Below are positions 45,780 to 54,410 of a DNA stretch of 64,000 nt, one piece after another. This DNA is from ENR-C587 sp942493235 (GTDB lineage: Bacteria > Bacteroidota > Ignavibacteria > Kapaibacteriales > UBA2268): positions 744,001-808,000 of the forward strand of contig OW818676.1 of the NCBI GenBank assembly GCA_942493235.1, written 5' to 3'. The notes beneath the pieces were generated by a model. It saw only the letters and a program-made list of their open reading frames with translations, was not told the DNA's origin and ran no database searches. Every line of letters begins with the position of its first letter. Position 1 is the stretch's first letter. The position numbers and the translations under genes are program-made.

Positions 45780-46223
45780 ATATTTCAAAAATAATTTCAA
45801 AATATCTTTCTTCTTAGCTCGCTCAAATTACCAAATATAATTATCGGCTTATTTGAAATAATATTTATACTCAATATTATATTTTTGTTGCTTTTATTTT
45901 GTTTCTTTATTTATTTCTCTATAATTAGTTTGCTTTTTAATACAAAACAATACCAATAACTAATATAAATATATGTAATACATAACCTTATAAATCAATT
46001 TTAAACATTTTGGCAATCTTAATTCTTCTATATTATAATTGTATAATACTAATTCCTATTTAAAAAATAAAATAAGTGCTTATAATCTCGGCGGTTAACA
46101 CTGAGTCTGTATTGCCGATATATAGTTTATTCCGAGTTTTGCTACAGTCTTAATTTCTAAATTAAAATGCTATATACTGACAAATATGTTCATATCCGGC
46201 AATATATAGCAACTAAGTAAATA
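45780..46223. other. Gene-free A/T-rich region upstream of flagellin
   Basis: A/T-rich sequence between the flagellin promoter and rubrerythrin. It holds the 26-nt motif shared with 12494-12519 (at 46130-46155). No open reading frame or RNA gene is supported. Confidence 0.5.
46130..46155. repeat. 26-nt motif, second copy
   Basis: Second occurrence of the block centred on GAGTTTTGCTACAGTCTTAA; 24 of 26 bases match the copy at 12494-12519. It lies downstream of the rubrerythrin stop codon. Confidence 0.5.
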
Positions 46224-46802
46224 CTAATAATTCTCTGAGAATAATTCAAAGTAAGCTTTTGGATGCTGGCATGCCGGACAATTCTCTAATGCTTTTTCGC
46301 CTTCGTGAACATAACCACAGTTACGGCAAACCCATTTTACTTTTTCATCTTTTATAAATACTTTACCATCTTCTAAATTCTTCAAAAATTTCAAATATCT
46401 TTTTTCATGCTCGGCTTCTACTTTAGCAATCATCTTAAATGCTACAGATACTTCGTTGAAGCCTTCTTCTTTTGCTATTTCGGCAAATTTAGGATATAGA
46501 ATAGTCCATTCTTCATTTTCGCCCATAGCAGCAGCTTTTAAATTTTCAGCAGTTGTTCCGATTTTACCTGCTGGATATGCGGCTGTAATTTCTAAGTCCC
46601 CACCCTCTAGAAATTTAAAAAATCTTTTTGCATGCTGTTTTTCTTGATCTGCTGTCAATTGAAATATTGCAGCTATCTGCTCATAGCCTTCATTTTTAGC
46701 AACTTTTACGAAAAACTCATAACGATTTCTTGCTTGGCTCTCGCCGGCAAATGCTTTCAGTAAGTTTTTCTCTGTCTGAGTACCTTTTAAACTCTTTTCC
46801 AT
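46224..46802 (-). CDS. rbr: Rubrerythrin
   Basis: This 192-residue non-heme iron peroxidase reduces hydrogen peroxide, protecting anaerobes or microaerophiles. The ferritin-like diiron domain has paired E-x6-Y and ExxH ligands: AFAGESQARNRYEFFVKVA, TADQEKQHAKRF, and MIAKVEAEHEKRYLKFLKN. The C-terminal rubredoxin (about 158-188) has CRNCGYVHEG and CPACQHPKAYF, giving four Cys ligands for one iron. It lies 38 nt downstream of the flavoprotein-rubredoxin gene, its likely electron donor. Confidence 0.96.
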   Translation of the reverse strand: MEKSLKGTQTEKNLLKAFAGESQARNRYEFFVKVAKNEGYEQIAAIFQLTADQEKQHAKRFFKFLEGGDLEITAAYPAGKIGTTAENLKAAAMGENEEWTILYPKFAEIAKEEGFNEVSVAFKMIAKVEAEHEKRYLKFLKNLEDGKVFIKDEKVKWVCRNCGYVHEGEKALENCPACQHPKAYFELFSENY

Positions 46803-46840
46803 GCCATAATCCTTTATTTATTTTTTAAAATTGGAAAATA

Positions 46841-47533
46841 TTATTTTAAAACAAAATCCGATTTACTTAACCCGCATATTGGGCATTCCCAGTTATCCGG
46901 GAGGTCTTCAAATTGAGTTCCCGGAACTATTCCGGAATCAGGGTCGCCGATTTCAGGAATGTATTCATATCCGCAAGCCGGACAATAATATATTTTTGTA
47001 TTTGTAGGTATAGCTTGCTTTTCTTCAACTTTAATATAAGTAGGTGCATTTTTGGGTGCTTTACCTTTTTTAACATTTCTATAGTAATCGTAAGTCATAG
47101 GTTCGGTATTCTCGTCAAGCATTGCATTATCAATCAATTCGCCAATAAATATCACGTGAGAGCCTACGTCAAATGAATCTGCTACTTTGCATTCAAACCA
47201 AGCCATGCAGTCTTCTGTTAAAATCGGGCATCCGCTCTGCCCGCTAATGTATTGAAATCCGTCAAATTTATCCGTATCTTTACCGGATTTATATCCGAAA
47301 GCTCCTATTAGCTCTGACTTGGCATTAACGTTAAGAACCGAAGCAGAGAAAAACCCACTATTTTTGATAATCTCATAGCTGAAATTATTTTTATTACAAG
47401 ATATTGCAAATTTTGCCGGTTCCGCAGTTACTTGAAACATTGTATTGGCAATATAGCCGTTTAATTTATCCCCATATTTAGAGCAGACTACATATAGCCC
47501 ATAAGATATTTTAAAAAATGCTTCTACGTTCAT
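46841..47533 (-). CDS. hrb: Flavin reductase-rubredoxin fusion (high-molecular-weight rubredoxin)
   Basis: This 230-residue protein fuses a flavin-binding split-barrel reductase (about 1-160, with the segment ISYGLYVVCSKYGDKLNGYI and SASVLNVNAKSELIGAFGY) to a C-terminal rubredoxin (about 177-228: YYCPACGYEYIPEIGDPDSG and WECPICGLSKSDFVL). Proteins of this design transfer electrons from NAD(P)H through flavin to rubredoxin, and on to flavodiiron proteins or rubrerythrin. The order hrb-rbr, 38 nt apart on one strand, suggests an operon for oxygen/peroxide reduction. The upstream region of about 215 nt is shared with the divergent Asp-box gene. Confidence 0.88.
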   Translation of the reverse strand: MNVEAFFKISYGLYVVCSKYGDKLNGYIANTMFQVTAEPAKFAISCNKNNFSYEIIKNSGFFSASVLNVNAKSELIGAFGYKSGKDTDKFDGFQYISGQSGCPILTEDCMAWFECKVADSFDVGSHVIFIGELIDNAMLDENTEPMTYDYYRNVKKGKAPKNAPTYIKVEEKQAIPTNTKIYYCPACGYEYIPEIGDPDSGIVPGTQFEDLPDNWECPICGLSKSDFVLK

Positions 47534-47759
47534 ACATTTTCCTTATACATTCATTGAATAACACAAAGATAGGAATTTTCTAATTAACATAAAAAGGTTT
47601 TTTTACAAATTTAAATTCTTGTTTTTAGCAATAATTGATAGAATAATTGATATTTTTTGCTTTTTTGATATTATTTTCTTAATTTAGAATATAAGTAACG
47701 ATATTATATAAAGATAAATATTTATAATATCGCAATAATAATATTTCTTGAGGTGTACT

Positions 47760-49802
47760 ATGAAAAACTTGTTTATTTTGATTTTGGTTTCAATTCTCTG
47801 TAGCTTTAATTTGTATTCCCAATGGGAGCAATGTAATGGTGGAGAATTCAGTGGTCATATAAGCTGTACTGCCGTTGACAACAATATAATTTACGCAGGT
47901 ACCGCTTATGGTGGTATGTTCGCATCTTACGATAATGGAATAAGCTGGACTCACACTTCTTTTCCTAATAAAAGTGTATCTTGCTTAACTGTTGAAAAAT
48001 CTGTTATCTATGCAGGTACTTGGTCAGACGGGGTATATGTTTCTTACGATTATGCAAAAACTTGGGAAAAACTGCATTCGGATATTTTTGATAACGTTTC
48101 CATTAGCTCTATTGATAAAGATCTCAATATGATTGTTATAGGAGTTTGGAGTTCTTCAACTATAATTATATCTACCGATCATGGGAATAATTGGACAGTT
48201 TCTAATACCGGGTTTACTCCTACGTATAATCTAAATATACTTATTGTAGGTAGTATTATTTATATTGCTACTTATGACCATGGTATATTAGCCTCTACCA
48301 ATTATGGTTATACATGGGTACAGAAGAATTCTGGAATTAGCGGAATTAATGCAAATCAAATAAATGTATTGGTATATAGAAACGATGTAATTTATGCCGG
48401 TACTTTCAGTGGTTTATATACATCTGCCGATTACGGCAATAGTTGGCAGAAATTCACACAAGCCCCAAATATTATTAACGTAAAAGATATAGCATTTATA
48501 AATAACACAATATATGCTTTAGTTCAGGAATACTTGTATATGTCAACTGATAACGGTATCAGCTGGACACAATTATATTATACAAACGAATCCGAAGATT
48601 TGACTTGTTTATCAGTAATTAACAACTTGCTATTCCTTGGGAAAAGTTATACCGGAATATATCTTTCTGATGATAATTTTCAGACTTGGACTTCTCATTT
48701 ATCAGGTCTTAAAGAATTAAATATTAACTCTTTAGCTGTTGATTGGAACAATATCTTTGCCGGTGATGCCTTTGAAGGAGTTTTTCAATCAACTGATAAT
48801 GGAGAAAGTTGGAATTTGAAAAATAATGGTATGGACAACAAGCATGTAATGTCATTATTTGTAAAAAATTCTTTTCTTTTTGCAGGCTGTTTAAGAAATT
48901 TATATAGGTCGAGTAATAACGGAGACACTTGGGCAGAAATATCCAAGGGACTTGCCGATAGTACAGTAAACTGCTTCATGGATTTAGGCGATAGTATCTA
49001 TGCCGGCACTTGGGACGGAATTTATTTATCAACAGATAACGGAGACACTTGGATTTCTAAATCTTACGGATTAAATAATGAAGGATTTCTATCTTTAGAC
49101 CATAAAGGCAGCTTCTTCTGTACCGGTACCGCAAACGGAAACGGCGTATTTATCTCAACTGATTATGGGGAGTCTTGGAGACAAAAATCACTTGGTAATA
49201 ACGCCTCCATATATTCAATCATAATTGACGATACTCTAATAATTGCCGGCACTGGCAGTCAAGGAATCTTTATTTCTTCTGACCAAGGTAATTCTTGGAC
49301 TCAGAGAAAAGAAGGCTTGAAAGACGCTTGGGTTATGACTTTAAAGAAAATAGGGAATACTATTTTTGTCGGTACATTGGACGGTGCCTGCACTACTACC
49401 GATTACGGACTTAATTGGGTATATCCTGCTGCCGATGAGCTTAAATATAGTTACGTTCATGCTTTTAATAATAATGATGAATTTGTGTTTGCCGCTACTA
49501 ATGGCGACGGTATTTATAGAGCAAAAATAAAGGATATGGTGTTAGACGTTACAGAGCCGATATTATCTAATAATAGTTTTTCTGTTTGTCCTAATCCGGC
49601 TAATGATGTAATCACTATTAATATCAATAATAACGACTACGTTGAAAATCAATTATTAGAAATATACAATAGCTTAGGAGAAAAAATGCTAAGCTGCTAT
49701 ATCAACGCTAATAACGGCACGGAAATAAATATTTCAGACTTATTTACAGGCGTATATATTATAAGATATAAATCGATGAGTTCCGTATTTGTCAAGCAAT
49801 GA
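47760..49802 (+). CDS. Secreted Asp-box (BNR) beta-propeller with T9SS domain
   Basis: About 680 residues from the ATG at 47760, which has GAGGTG upstream; a TTG at 47748 is too close to it. A signal peptide (ending LYSQ) is followed by about 13 Asp-box motifs of the form S-x-D-x-G-x-S/T-W, for example SYDNGISWTH, STDNGESWNL, STDNGDTWIS and SSDQGNSWTQ. These form a large multi-bladed propeller. A T9SS type A domain closes the protein (FSVCPNPANDVITINI to the end). Such proteins resemble the photosystem II stability factor-like/sortilin propeller group; no catalytic residues can be assigned. It lies upstream of the IS110 element. Confidence 0.87.
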   Translation: MKNLFILILVSILCSFNLYSQWEQCNGGEFSGHISCTAVDNNIIYAGTAYGGMFASYDNGISWTHTSFPNKSVSCLTVEKSVIYAGTWSDGVYVSYDYAKTWEKLHSDIFDNVSISSIDKDLNMIVIGVWSSSTIIISTDHGNNWTVSNTGFTPTYNLNILIVGSIIYIATYDHGILASTNYGYTWVQKNSGISGINANQINVLVYRNDVIYAGTFSGLYTSADYGNSWQKFTQAPNIINVKDIAFINNTIYALVQEYLYMSTDNGISWTQLYYTNESEDLTCLSVINNLLFLGKSYTGIYLSDDNFQTWTSHLSGLKELNINSLAVDWNNIFAGDAFEGVFQSTDNGESWNLKNNGMDNKHVMSLFVKNSFLFAGCLRNLYRSSNNGDTWAEISKGLADSTVNCFMDLGDSIYAGTWDGIYLSTDNGDTWISKSYGLNNEGFLSLDHKGSFFCTGTANGNGVFISTDYGESWRQKSLGNNASIYSIIIDDTLIIAGTGSQGIFISSDQGNSWTQRKEGLKDAWVMTLKKIGNTIFVGTLDGACTTTDYGLNWVYPAADELKYSYVHAFNNNDEFVFAATNGDGIYRAKIKDMVLDVTEPILSNNSFSVCPNPANDVITININNNDYVENQLLEIYNSLGEKMLSCYINANNGTEINISDLFTGVYIIRYKSMSSVFVKQ

Positions 49803-49933
49803 TAATAAATGAGAAATCCATCATGCTGATACAAAAGTGTGCAATGTTCTATTTTTTTCATCAATTCAACCCCGTGCTTCAAAGGCTGTGTAAAAATTGC
49901 CACAAGACGGCAAATATTATTCCCAGCACCATT

Positions 49934-50033
49934 CAAGTGGCTGACTAAAAAATTGTCATTCTGAACGAAGTGAAGAATCCAGATAATGCTAACTTGTTGA
50001 TAACTCTGGATTCTTCGTTACACTGTTAATGAC
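49934..50033. repeat. Interspersed palindromic repeat, left part next to IS110
   Basis: About 100 bp matching the complete copy at 12341-12469 through its left arm and centre. It starts with the shared CAAGTGGCTG, keeps GTCATTCTGA and the GAAGAAT / ATTCTTCG pairing, and diverges after GTTACACT. The matching right arm occurs at 51727-51775, beyond the IS element. The rest of 49803-50144 has no gene. Confidence 0.75.
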
Positions 50034-50144
50034 ATCTTTTCTTGAGTGTCCTTGTAAACGCTATATTCACAATGATTTATCCGATATTTTAAAAGTGTTA
50101 TACGAAAATATATCCCAATAAGTGTTTTGATTAACACTCAAAAT

Positions 50145-50633
50145 TTAAGACACTTTAACGAGAATGCACCCAAGTCTTTTTGCCTTCTTTTCTAAGTTTT
50201 TCAATTGAATTTCGTCGTATTTTTTTTCATATTCCTCCGAACCAAATTCTTTGTATTCTTGCTTATATTTTAGTAAATTGTATATTTGTATTGCCAATTT
50301 TCTTGCCGTTGCTGTTACTGCAGTTGGGGCATCTTTTGTTCTACTTATCCTTCTATAAAATGCTCCTAATGCTGTGCCGCTTCTTCCTACTGTTCTTGCC
50401 GCTAATTGAAGTATATGAGCAGCTTTGTTCTTATGCCTCTTTGTGCGTCCTTTATTACGGCTTTTCCCGCTTTGATGTGTTTGCGGGGCTGCTCCCAACC
50501 ACGATGTGAATTTTTTAGAGTTTGACCAAAAGCTCATATCCGTCCCTATCTCTGCTAGTAGTTGCAAACTATTGTACGCAGACATACCGGGGAGAACTGA
50601 CAAATTAACACCACCCGTCATATTAATCAACAT
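50145..50633 (-). CDS. IS110 transposase, C-terminal part (frame-shifted from the N-terminal part)
   Basis: This 162-residue frame carries the transposase_20 domain: LSVLPGMSAYNSLQLLAEIG, KKFTSWLGAAPQTHQSGKSR with the Ser region expected to be catalytic, and RTKRHKNKAAHILQLAARTV. It is one frame away from the upstream part. The join lies where A8 (minus strand 50692-50685) and TTTT (50679-50676) runs occur, and loss of one base there would restore VRRHATSYDLES continuous with the first part. Expression would need a frameshift or transcript slippage. More likely it is decayed. Confidence 0.8.
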   Translation of the reverse strand: MLINMTGGVNLSVLPGMSAYNSLQLLAEIGTDMSFWSNSKKFTSWLGAAPQTHQSGKSRNKGRTKRHKNKAAHILQLAARTVGRSGTALGAFYRRISRTKDAPTAVTATARKLAIQIYNLLKYKQEYKEFGSEEYEKKYDEIQLKNLEKKAKRLGCILVKVS

Positions 50634-50673
50634 ACTCTCTAAATCGTAACTTGTTGCGTGTCGGCGTACTTTT

Positions 50674-51483
50674 TTAAAACCTACTTTTTTTTACGTCAAT
50701 TTCAAACCCATCATTTTCATTTGAAGAATTAAATTTATTGAGTAACTTTTCTATCTCATCGTCACAGTCAATAATTTGCTTCTGATAAAATTCGTATCCT
50801 TCTACTGCTTGTTTTAGAGCAAATATATGCTCGGTGCGAAAATTACCTTCAAGCGAATTTATTACCTCTTGCCTCTTCTTATTTATTATCCTTGTATCGC
50901 ACAACGAAAGCAATATTTCGGGAGATCGTTCACCTGAGATTATAGCTTTTAATATTTTCATCCCGCTTACTCCGGCTGTTTCCGAAATTACATTATGTAT
51001 TTTAATATTCATTTGGTCCAACGCTTTTTGCATATGCTGTATATGTGAGGCGGCACTCCTTACATGATCGCTTTTTAGTCTGACATACGAGCGAATACGG
51101 CGGATATCTTCGCTTGGAATGAATGAATCGCGCAGTAGTCCAAAACTATATATCTTTTGGAGCCATTGGCAGTCTATCACATCGCTTTTTCTGCCAGGAA
51201 CATTCTTGACATGGGCGGCATTGACAAGTGCTACTTTAAAACCGGCACTTTCCAAAACTTCATATACAGGAATCCAATAACTGCCGGTTGATTCCATTAC
51301 AACCGTTGTTATACCGTTTTCCTTAAACCACAAAGACATTGACTGCAAGTCTTTGGTGAAACTGGTAAATGAGCGTACTGCCCCGTTTCCCTGACCTACT
51401 GCTGCGAAATGTTTCTCCGAACCTATATCGATGCCTGCAGTGTTTGTAAACACTATCTTTAATTCTTCAATTGGAGTTTTCAT
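50674..51483 (-). CDS. IS110 transposase, N-terminal DEDD part (truncated by frameshift)
   Basis: This 269-residue frame is the RuvC-like catalytic half: TAGIDIGSEKHFAAVGQG (first Asp), TTVVMESTGSYWIPVYEVLE (Glu) and NVPGRKSDVIDCQWL (the Asp pair), followed by a coiled-coil region. The frame stops after VKKSRF at a run-rich stretch, where the C-terminal domain continues in another frame. IS110 transposases are normally one polypeptide of about 330-450 residues, so the split is a frameshift, not a normal gene end. Confidence 0.85.
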   Translation of the reverse strand: MKTPIEELKIVFTNTAGIDIGSEKHFAAVGQGNGAVRSFTSFTKDLQSMSLWFKENGITTVVMESTGSYWIPVYEVLESAGFKVALVNAAHVKNVPGRKSDVIDCQWLQKIYSFGLLRDSFIPSEDIRRIRSYVRLKSDHVRSAASHIQHMQKALDQMNIKIHNVISETAGVSGMKILKAIISGERSPEILLSLCDTRIINKKRQEVINSLEGNFRTEHIFALKQAVEGYEFYQKQIIDCDDEIEKLLNKFNSSNENDGFEIDVKKSRF

Positions 51484-51499
51484 TCTATTTCCAATGATT

Positions 51500-51650
51500 A
51501 TTTGATATTGTTTAATTATTATTTAGTTTTTGGGAAGCATATTAAGGTGACAGCCTGTTAAGCGGGTATTATAACACCAATTATTCTATCTAAATGCTTC
51601 CTGCCCAAACTCAAAATCGGAATCTTTATTACCAATGTTGTACCGGGCAA
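51500..51650 (-). ncRNA. Structured leader of the IS110 element, candidate bridge RNA
   Basis: Upstream of the transposase a perfect 8-bp stem joins GGAAGCAT (51533-51540) and ATGCTTCC (51594-51601). Inside it lie a small GGTATT/AACACC hairpin and a CAGCCTG motif. IS110 elements encode a bridge RNA in a non-coding end, so this is a candidate. Whether it is transcribed and paired to target and donor loops is not visible. The rest of 51602-52371 is A/T-rich. Confidence 0.35.
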
Positions 51651-51726
51651 TTTCAAAAACTTTCAATATACACGTTCTTTTTTTGTTGTCATTGTATTGT
51701 TTTACCAGCCGCGTAGCGGGTGGTCA

Positions 51727-51775
51727 GTAACTCAGAATGACGATTTTGAAATGTTTTTACTTTTTAGACAACCTC
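51727..51775. repeat. Interspersed palindromic repeat, right part beyond IS110
   Basis: GTAACTCAGAATGACG followed by TTTTTAGACAACCTC. This reproduces the right arm of the complete repeat (12424-12469) and complements the left part at 49934-50033. Confidence 0.75.
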
Positions 51776-51973
51776 ATCAGAGACTTTGAGTACTTTGTTT
51801 TTGTTGAAAAAACGGTAGCAATCAAAGGTTTTTTACACAGACTCTTCAGCGTGGGGTAACAAGCACTTAGGGTAATTGGACTATTTAGCAAAGTAGCACT
51901 CGTAAGTTTTTGTAAAGGTCTTGGTATCTTGATATTATAAGACAAAAGCAGATGAGCTGATTAATAAATAGAT

Positions 51974-52012
51974 AAAGCCATTAAGTTTGAGACACTTAAT
52001 GGCTTTAGTGTT
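51974..52012. terminator. Hairpin with terminator-like shape
   Basis: AAAGCCATTAAG (51974-51985) pairs with CTTAATGGCTTT (51994-52005), a 12-bp perfect stem, followed by a T-rich stretch. No gene reads into it from the plus strand, so it may belong to a lost gene or to the IS flank. Confidence 0.5.
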
Positions 52013-52371
52013 GTTTTAGCCCAAAGGAATGAAGAGAAAAATATGAATCGAATATTATAAGTGTTAATAAACGTTTAAAAGGAGACTTATAATATAGCTC
52101 TATATATTGAATATTAAGCTCAATTTTTGTAAAAAACCTTAATTCAAAAATTTTTCAAATCAAATATAATAAAGAATTTTATTGTATGCAAGATAAAAAT
52201 AATATTATTGTAAAAAATATTATTTTTGTAAATATTATCTGTATAATAGCGTTCTTTTATTATAAATTTCATGCTTACAAATTTAAAAAAACTAAACTAA
52301 ATAGAAAAATTATTATTTTTGTATTTTAAAAATATATTATGGTAAAATTATTCTATAATTATGGTGAAATC

Positions 52372-52782
52372 ATGGCTAAACATATTTACTTTTTAATTCT
52401 ATTGGTATTATTAATCTCTTGTGCTACAGAGCTGCCAAGCCCGGAAATATTTACATTATATTCCGGTTTAAAATATAGAGACTTAGTATTAGGCAGCGGG
52501 AAAGCATGCAAAATCGGGGATAATATTAAAATCAATTATTTAGTTAAAAATACGGACTCTACAGAAATAGAAAACACTTGGACAAGTGGCAGACCGATGA
52601 CTTTTAAAATTGGCAATGGCGAGACTATCAGAGGAATTGACGAAGGTGTGCTCAATATGAAAAAAGGTGCTAAAAGAGAACTCTGGATACCGCAAGAACT
52701 TGGCTTCTATGATGAGCATTCTCTTAGAACTGATACAGGCATGCTTTATATATTAGTCGAATTTATCGAATATTCTAAGTAG
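52372..52782 (+). CDS. FKBP-type peptidyl-prolyl isomerase lipoprotein
   Basis: About 136 residues starting at the ATG at 52372, where a lipoprotein signal peptide follows (MAKHIYFLILLVLLISC, lipobox Cys at about 17). The frame is also open from 52339. The FKBP domain (about 30-135) has YSGLKYRDLVLGSGKACKIG, TFKIGNGETIRGIDEGVLNM and the KGAKRELWIPQELGFYDE segment. Such enzymes speed cis-trans proline isomerisation in the periplasm. Key aromatic pocket residues are only partly kept, so catalytic strength is uncertain. It is probably co-transcribed with the next lipoprotein, 101 nt on. Confidence 0.85.
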   Translation: MAKHIYFLILLVLLISCATELPSPEIFTLYSGLKYRDLVLGSGKACKIGDNIKINYLVKNTDSTEIENTWTSGRPMTFKIGNGETIRGIDEGVLNMKKGAKRELWIPQELGFYDEHSLRTDTGMLYILVEFIEYSK

Positions 52783-52883
52783 AAGTCTGCTTTTAATTAT
52801 ATTATGTTTATTATGAATATAATTCACTTTGTTTAGGAAAATATTTACTATATTGAATTTTTAAAAATATATTTGGGGGTACT

Positions 52884-54329
52884 ATGCAAAGAATTACTTT
52901 AATCATATTATTATCTTTGTTTTTTGTATTGATTTCATGTAGTGAATCTACGGATACAACAGATAATTCGGAATATATCGGATTACTTACCGATAATGCG
53001 GACAGTCCTATTGCCGGAGCTATTATCTCGACATATACAACTGATGAAGAGCAAGCAATTGAGTCAGACACTACTGATGCACTGGGTGTATTTATACTTA
53101 AAAATATTCCGGCAGATGTTTCAAATCTAAATATTAAAGCATTGCACAGCAATTTCGAACCAATCAAAATGAGCTTTAATGAACTTTATAATCAAAGCGG
53201 AAAAGATAAAAAGAAGCTTAAAATGAAGTTCCAAAATAATGATACCTGCTTTGGCAAAATATATATTAAAGTATATTCGGCTAAAGATTCAACCGTTATC
53301 AATAAATGCGAAGTTAAAGTCCGACGCGGAAATGCAACCGTCAGAGTTTCAAAAACTAACGAAGCCGGTGAATTAAGCTTCCTAAATGTATGCCCGGGTG
53401 AGTATAACCTAAGGATTTATAACGACCACTATTCTGTAATCGAGCAGAATATACTCGTTCAGCAGAATGATTCCTCTAACTATACCTTCTATATGAATCT
53501 TAAACAAGAAGTAGAAGACACTTGCTGCCATGGTATAATTTGGGTTTTCCCTAAAGATTCGGCTACCGGTGCGTCAATAAACGGTGCAACAGTTAAGCTT
53601 TGGAAAAATGGTAGTCATTTTAGAACTCATATAAGTGCTGACGGCAAAGTCGGATTTGACGGACTATGCCCGGGTACTTATGGCGTGGATATTATCAGCG
53701 ATGGTCATAAATCAATAGAATTTCAAGTAGTAATTGCTTGTAATGAAGTTAAGGAATTAATTAAAAATATTCCCCAGCAAGATTGCTGCAATAATAGACT
53801 TCAAGTTACAGTTAGGGATTCGCTTAGCTCTGATGCACTCGGTTCAGCAACTGTAAAATTATGGCATGGCTCAAGCGTAGTAGCCACTAAAATAACTGAA
53901 AGCTTGGGTTCAGTTGTTTTTGAAAATATCTGCAAGGGTAATTACTCTGTCTCTGTTAAAAGAGACGGCTACAAAGCGATGGAATTTAATATTGAATTTG
54001 ACTGCGATAATAATATTGAGAAATTAGTCAAATTATTCCCTCAAGAAATTGATACCTGCTGCACTGCAAAGCTAAAATTGAGAATCAAAAACGCGGAATC
54101 TATCAATATAGACAGTGCCGAGGTTAAAGTTAGGCTTAATGGCGAGCAAATCCGCATTACTAATTCTAATGGAGAGGGCTGGGTTAACTTTGAAGAACTA
54201 TGTGCTCCGAAAACTTATAGTATAAGAATTTATAAAGCAGGCTATGAAGTTAAAGAATTTAATATTACTTTTAACGAATGCAAAACAATTAGCGAAACAG
54301 TAACGCTGATAGCCACGGGGAAAAAGTAA
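52884..54329 (+). CDS. Lipoprotein with carboxypeptidase-regulatory-like repeats and paired cysteines
   Basis: This 481-residue lipoprotein (signal peptide ending FFVLISCSES, Cys about 19) has an N-terminal CarboxypepD_reg-like domain (about 30-105). Four repeats of about 88 residues follow, each a small beta-sandwich. Each repeat starts with a D-T-C-C type motif (NDTCFG, DTCCHG, DCCNNR, DTCCTA), has a C-[PK]-G-x-Y motif near its middle (CPGEYN, CPGTYG, CKGNYS), and a further Cys near its end. The regular cysteines suggest a disulfide per repeat. It is probably a surface-exposed or periplasmic structural lipoprotein. No catalytic motif is present. Confidence 0.78.
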   Translation: MQRITLIILLSLFFVLISCSESTDTTDNSEYIGLLTDNADSPIAGAIISTYTTDEEQAIESDTTDALGVFILKNIPADVSNLNIKALHSNFEPIKMSFNELYNQSGKDKKKLKMKFQNNDTCFGKIYIKVYSAKDSTVINKCEVKVRRGNATVRVSKTNEAGELSFLNVCPGEYNLRIYNDHYSVIEQNILVQQNDSSNYTFYMNLKQEVEDTCCHGIIWVFPKDSATGASINGATVKLWKNGSHFRTHISADGKVGFDGLCPGTYGVDIISDGHKSIEFQVVIACNEVKELIKNIPQQDCCNNRLQVTVRDSLSSDALGSATVKLWHGSSVVATKITESLGSVVFENICKGNYSVSVKRDGYKAMEFNIEFDCDNNIEKLVKLFPQEIDTCCTAKLKLRIKNAESINIDSAEVKVRLNGEQIRITNSNGEGWVNFEELCAPKTYSIRIYKAGYEVKEFNITFNECKTISETVTLIATGKK

Positions 54330-54364
54330 ACACTATTTAGGTATTAATATTAGCTTATCAATCG

Positions 54365-54401
54365 ACCTTCCTCTGCATTTATTAGTAGAGGAAGGTTTTG
54401 C
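54365..54401 (+). terminator. Intrinsic terminator of the lipoprotein pair
   Basis: ACCTTCCTCT (54365-54374) pairs with AGAGGAAGGT (54387-54396), followed by TTTGCTT. It is 36 nt past the stop codon and lies in a convergent gap with sucD, so it may serve both directions. Confidence 0.8.
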
Positions 54402-54410
54402 TTAAATATA

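Larger units (their letters stand above)
50034..51726 (-). mobile_element. IS110-family insertion sequence (boundaries approximate)
   Basis: The element contains a frameshifted IS110 transposase (50145-51483) and a structured upstream leader (about 51500-51650). It has no terminal inverted repeats, as expected for this family. It lies between the left and right parts of a palindromic repeat whose intact copy is at 12341-12469, suggesting insertion into that repeat. The exact ends cannot be set from one copy. Confidence 0.75.

Noticed and set aside
46096..46121. Plus-strand GCCGATAT resembling a sigma-28 -10 box
   Set aside because: The -35 region (TTAACACT) is poor and no plus-strand gene follows.
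51757..51945. Minus-strand frame of 62 codons
   Set aside because: It overlaps the palindromic repeat remnant next to the IS element, has no ribosome-binding site and no recognisable domain.
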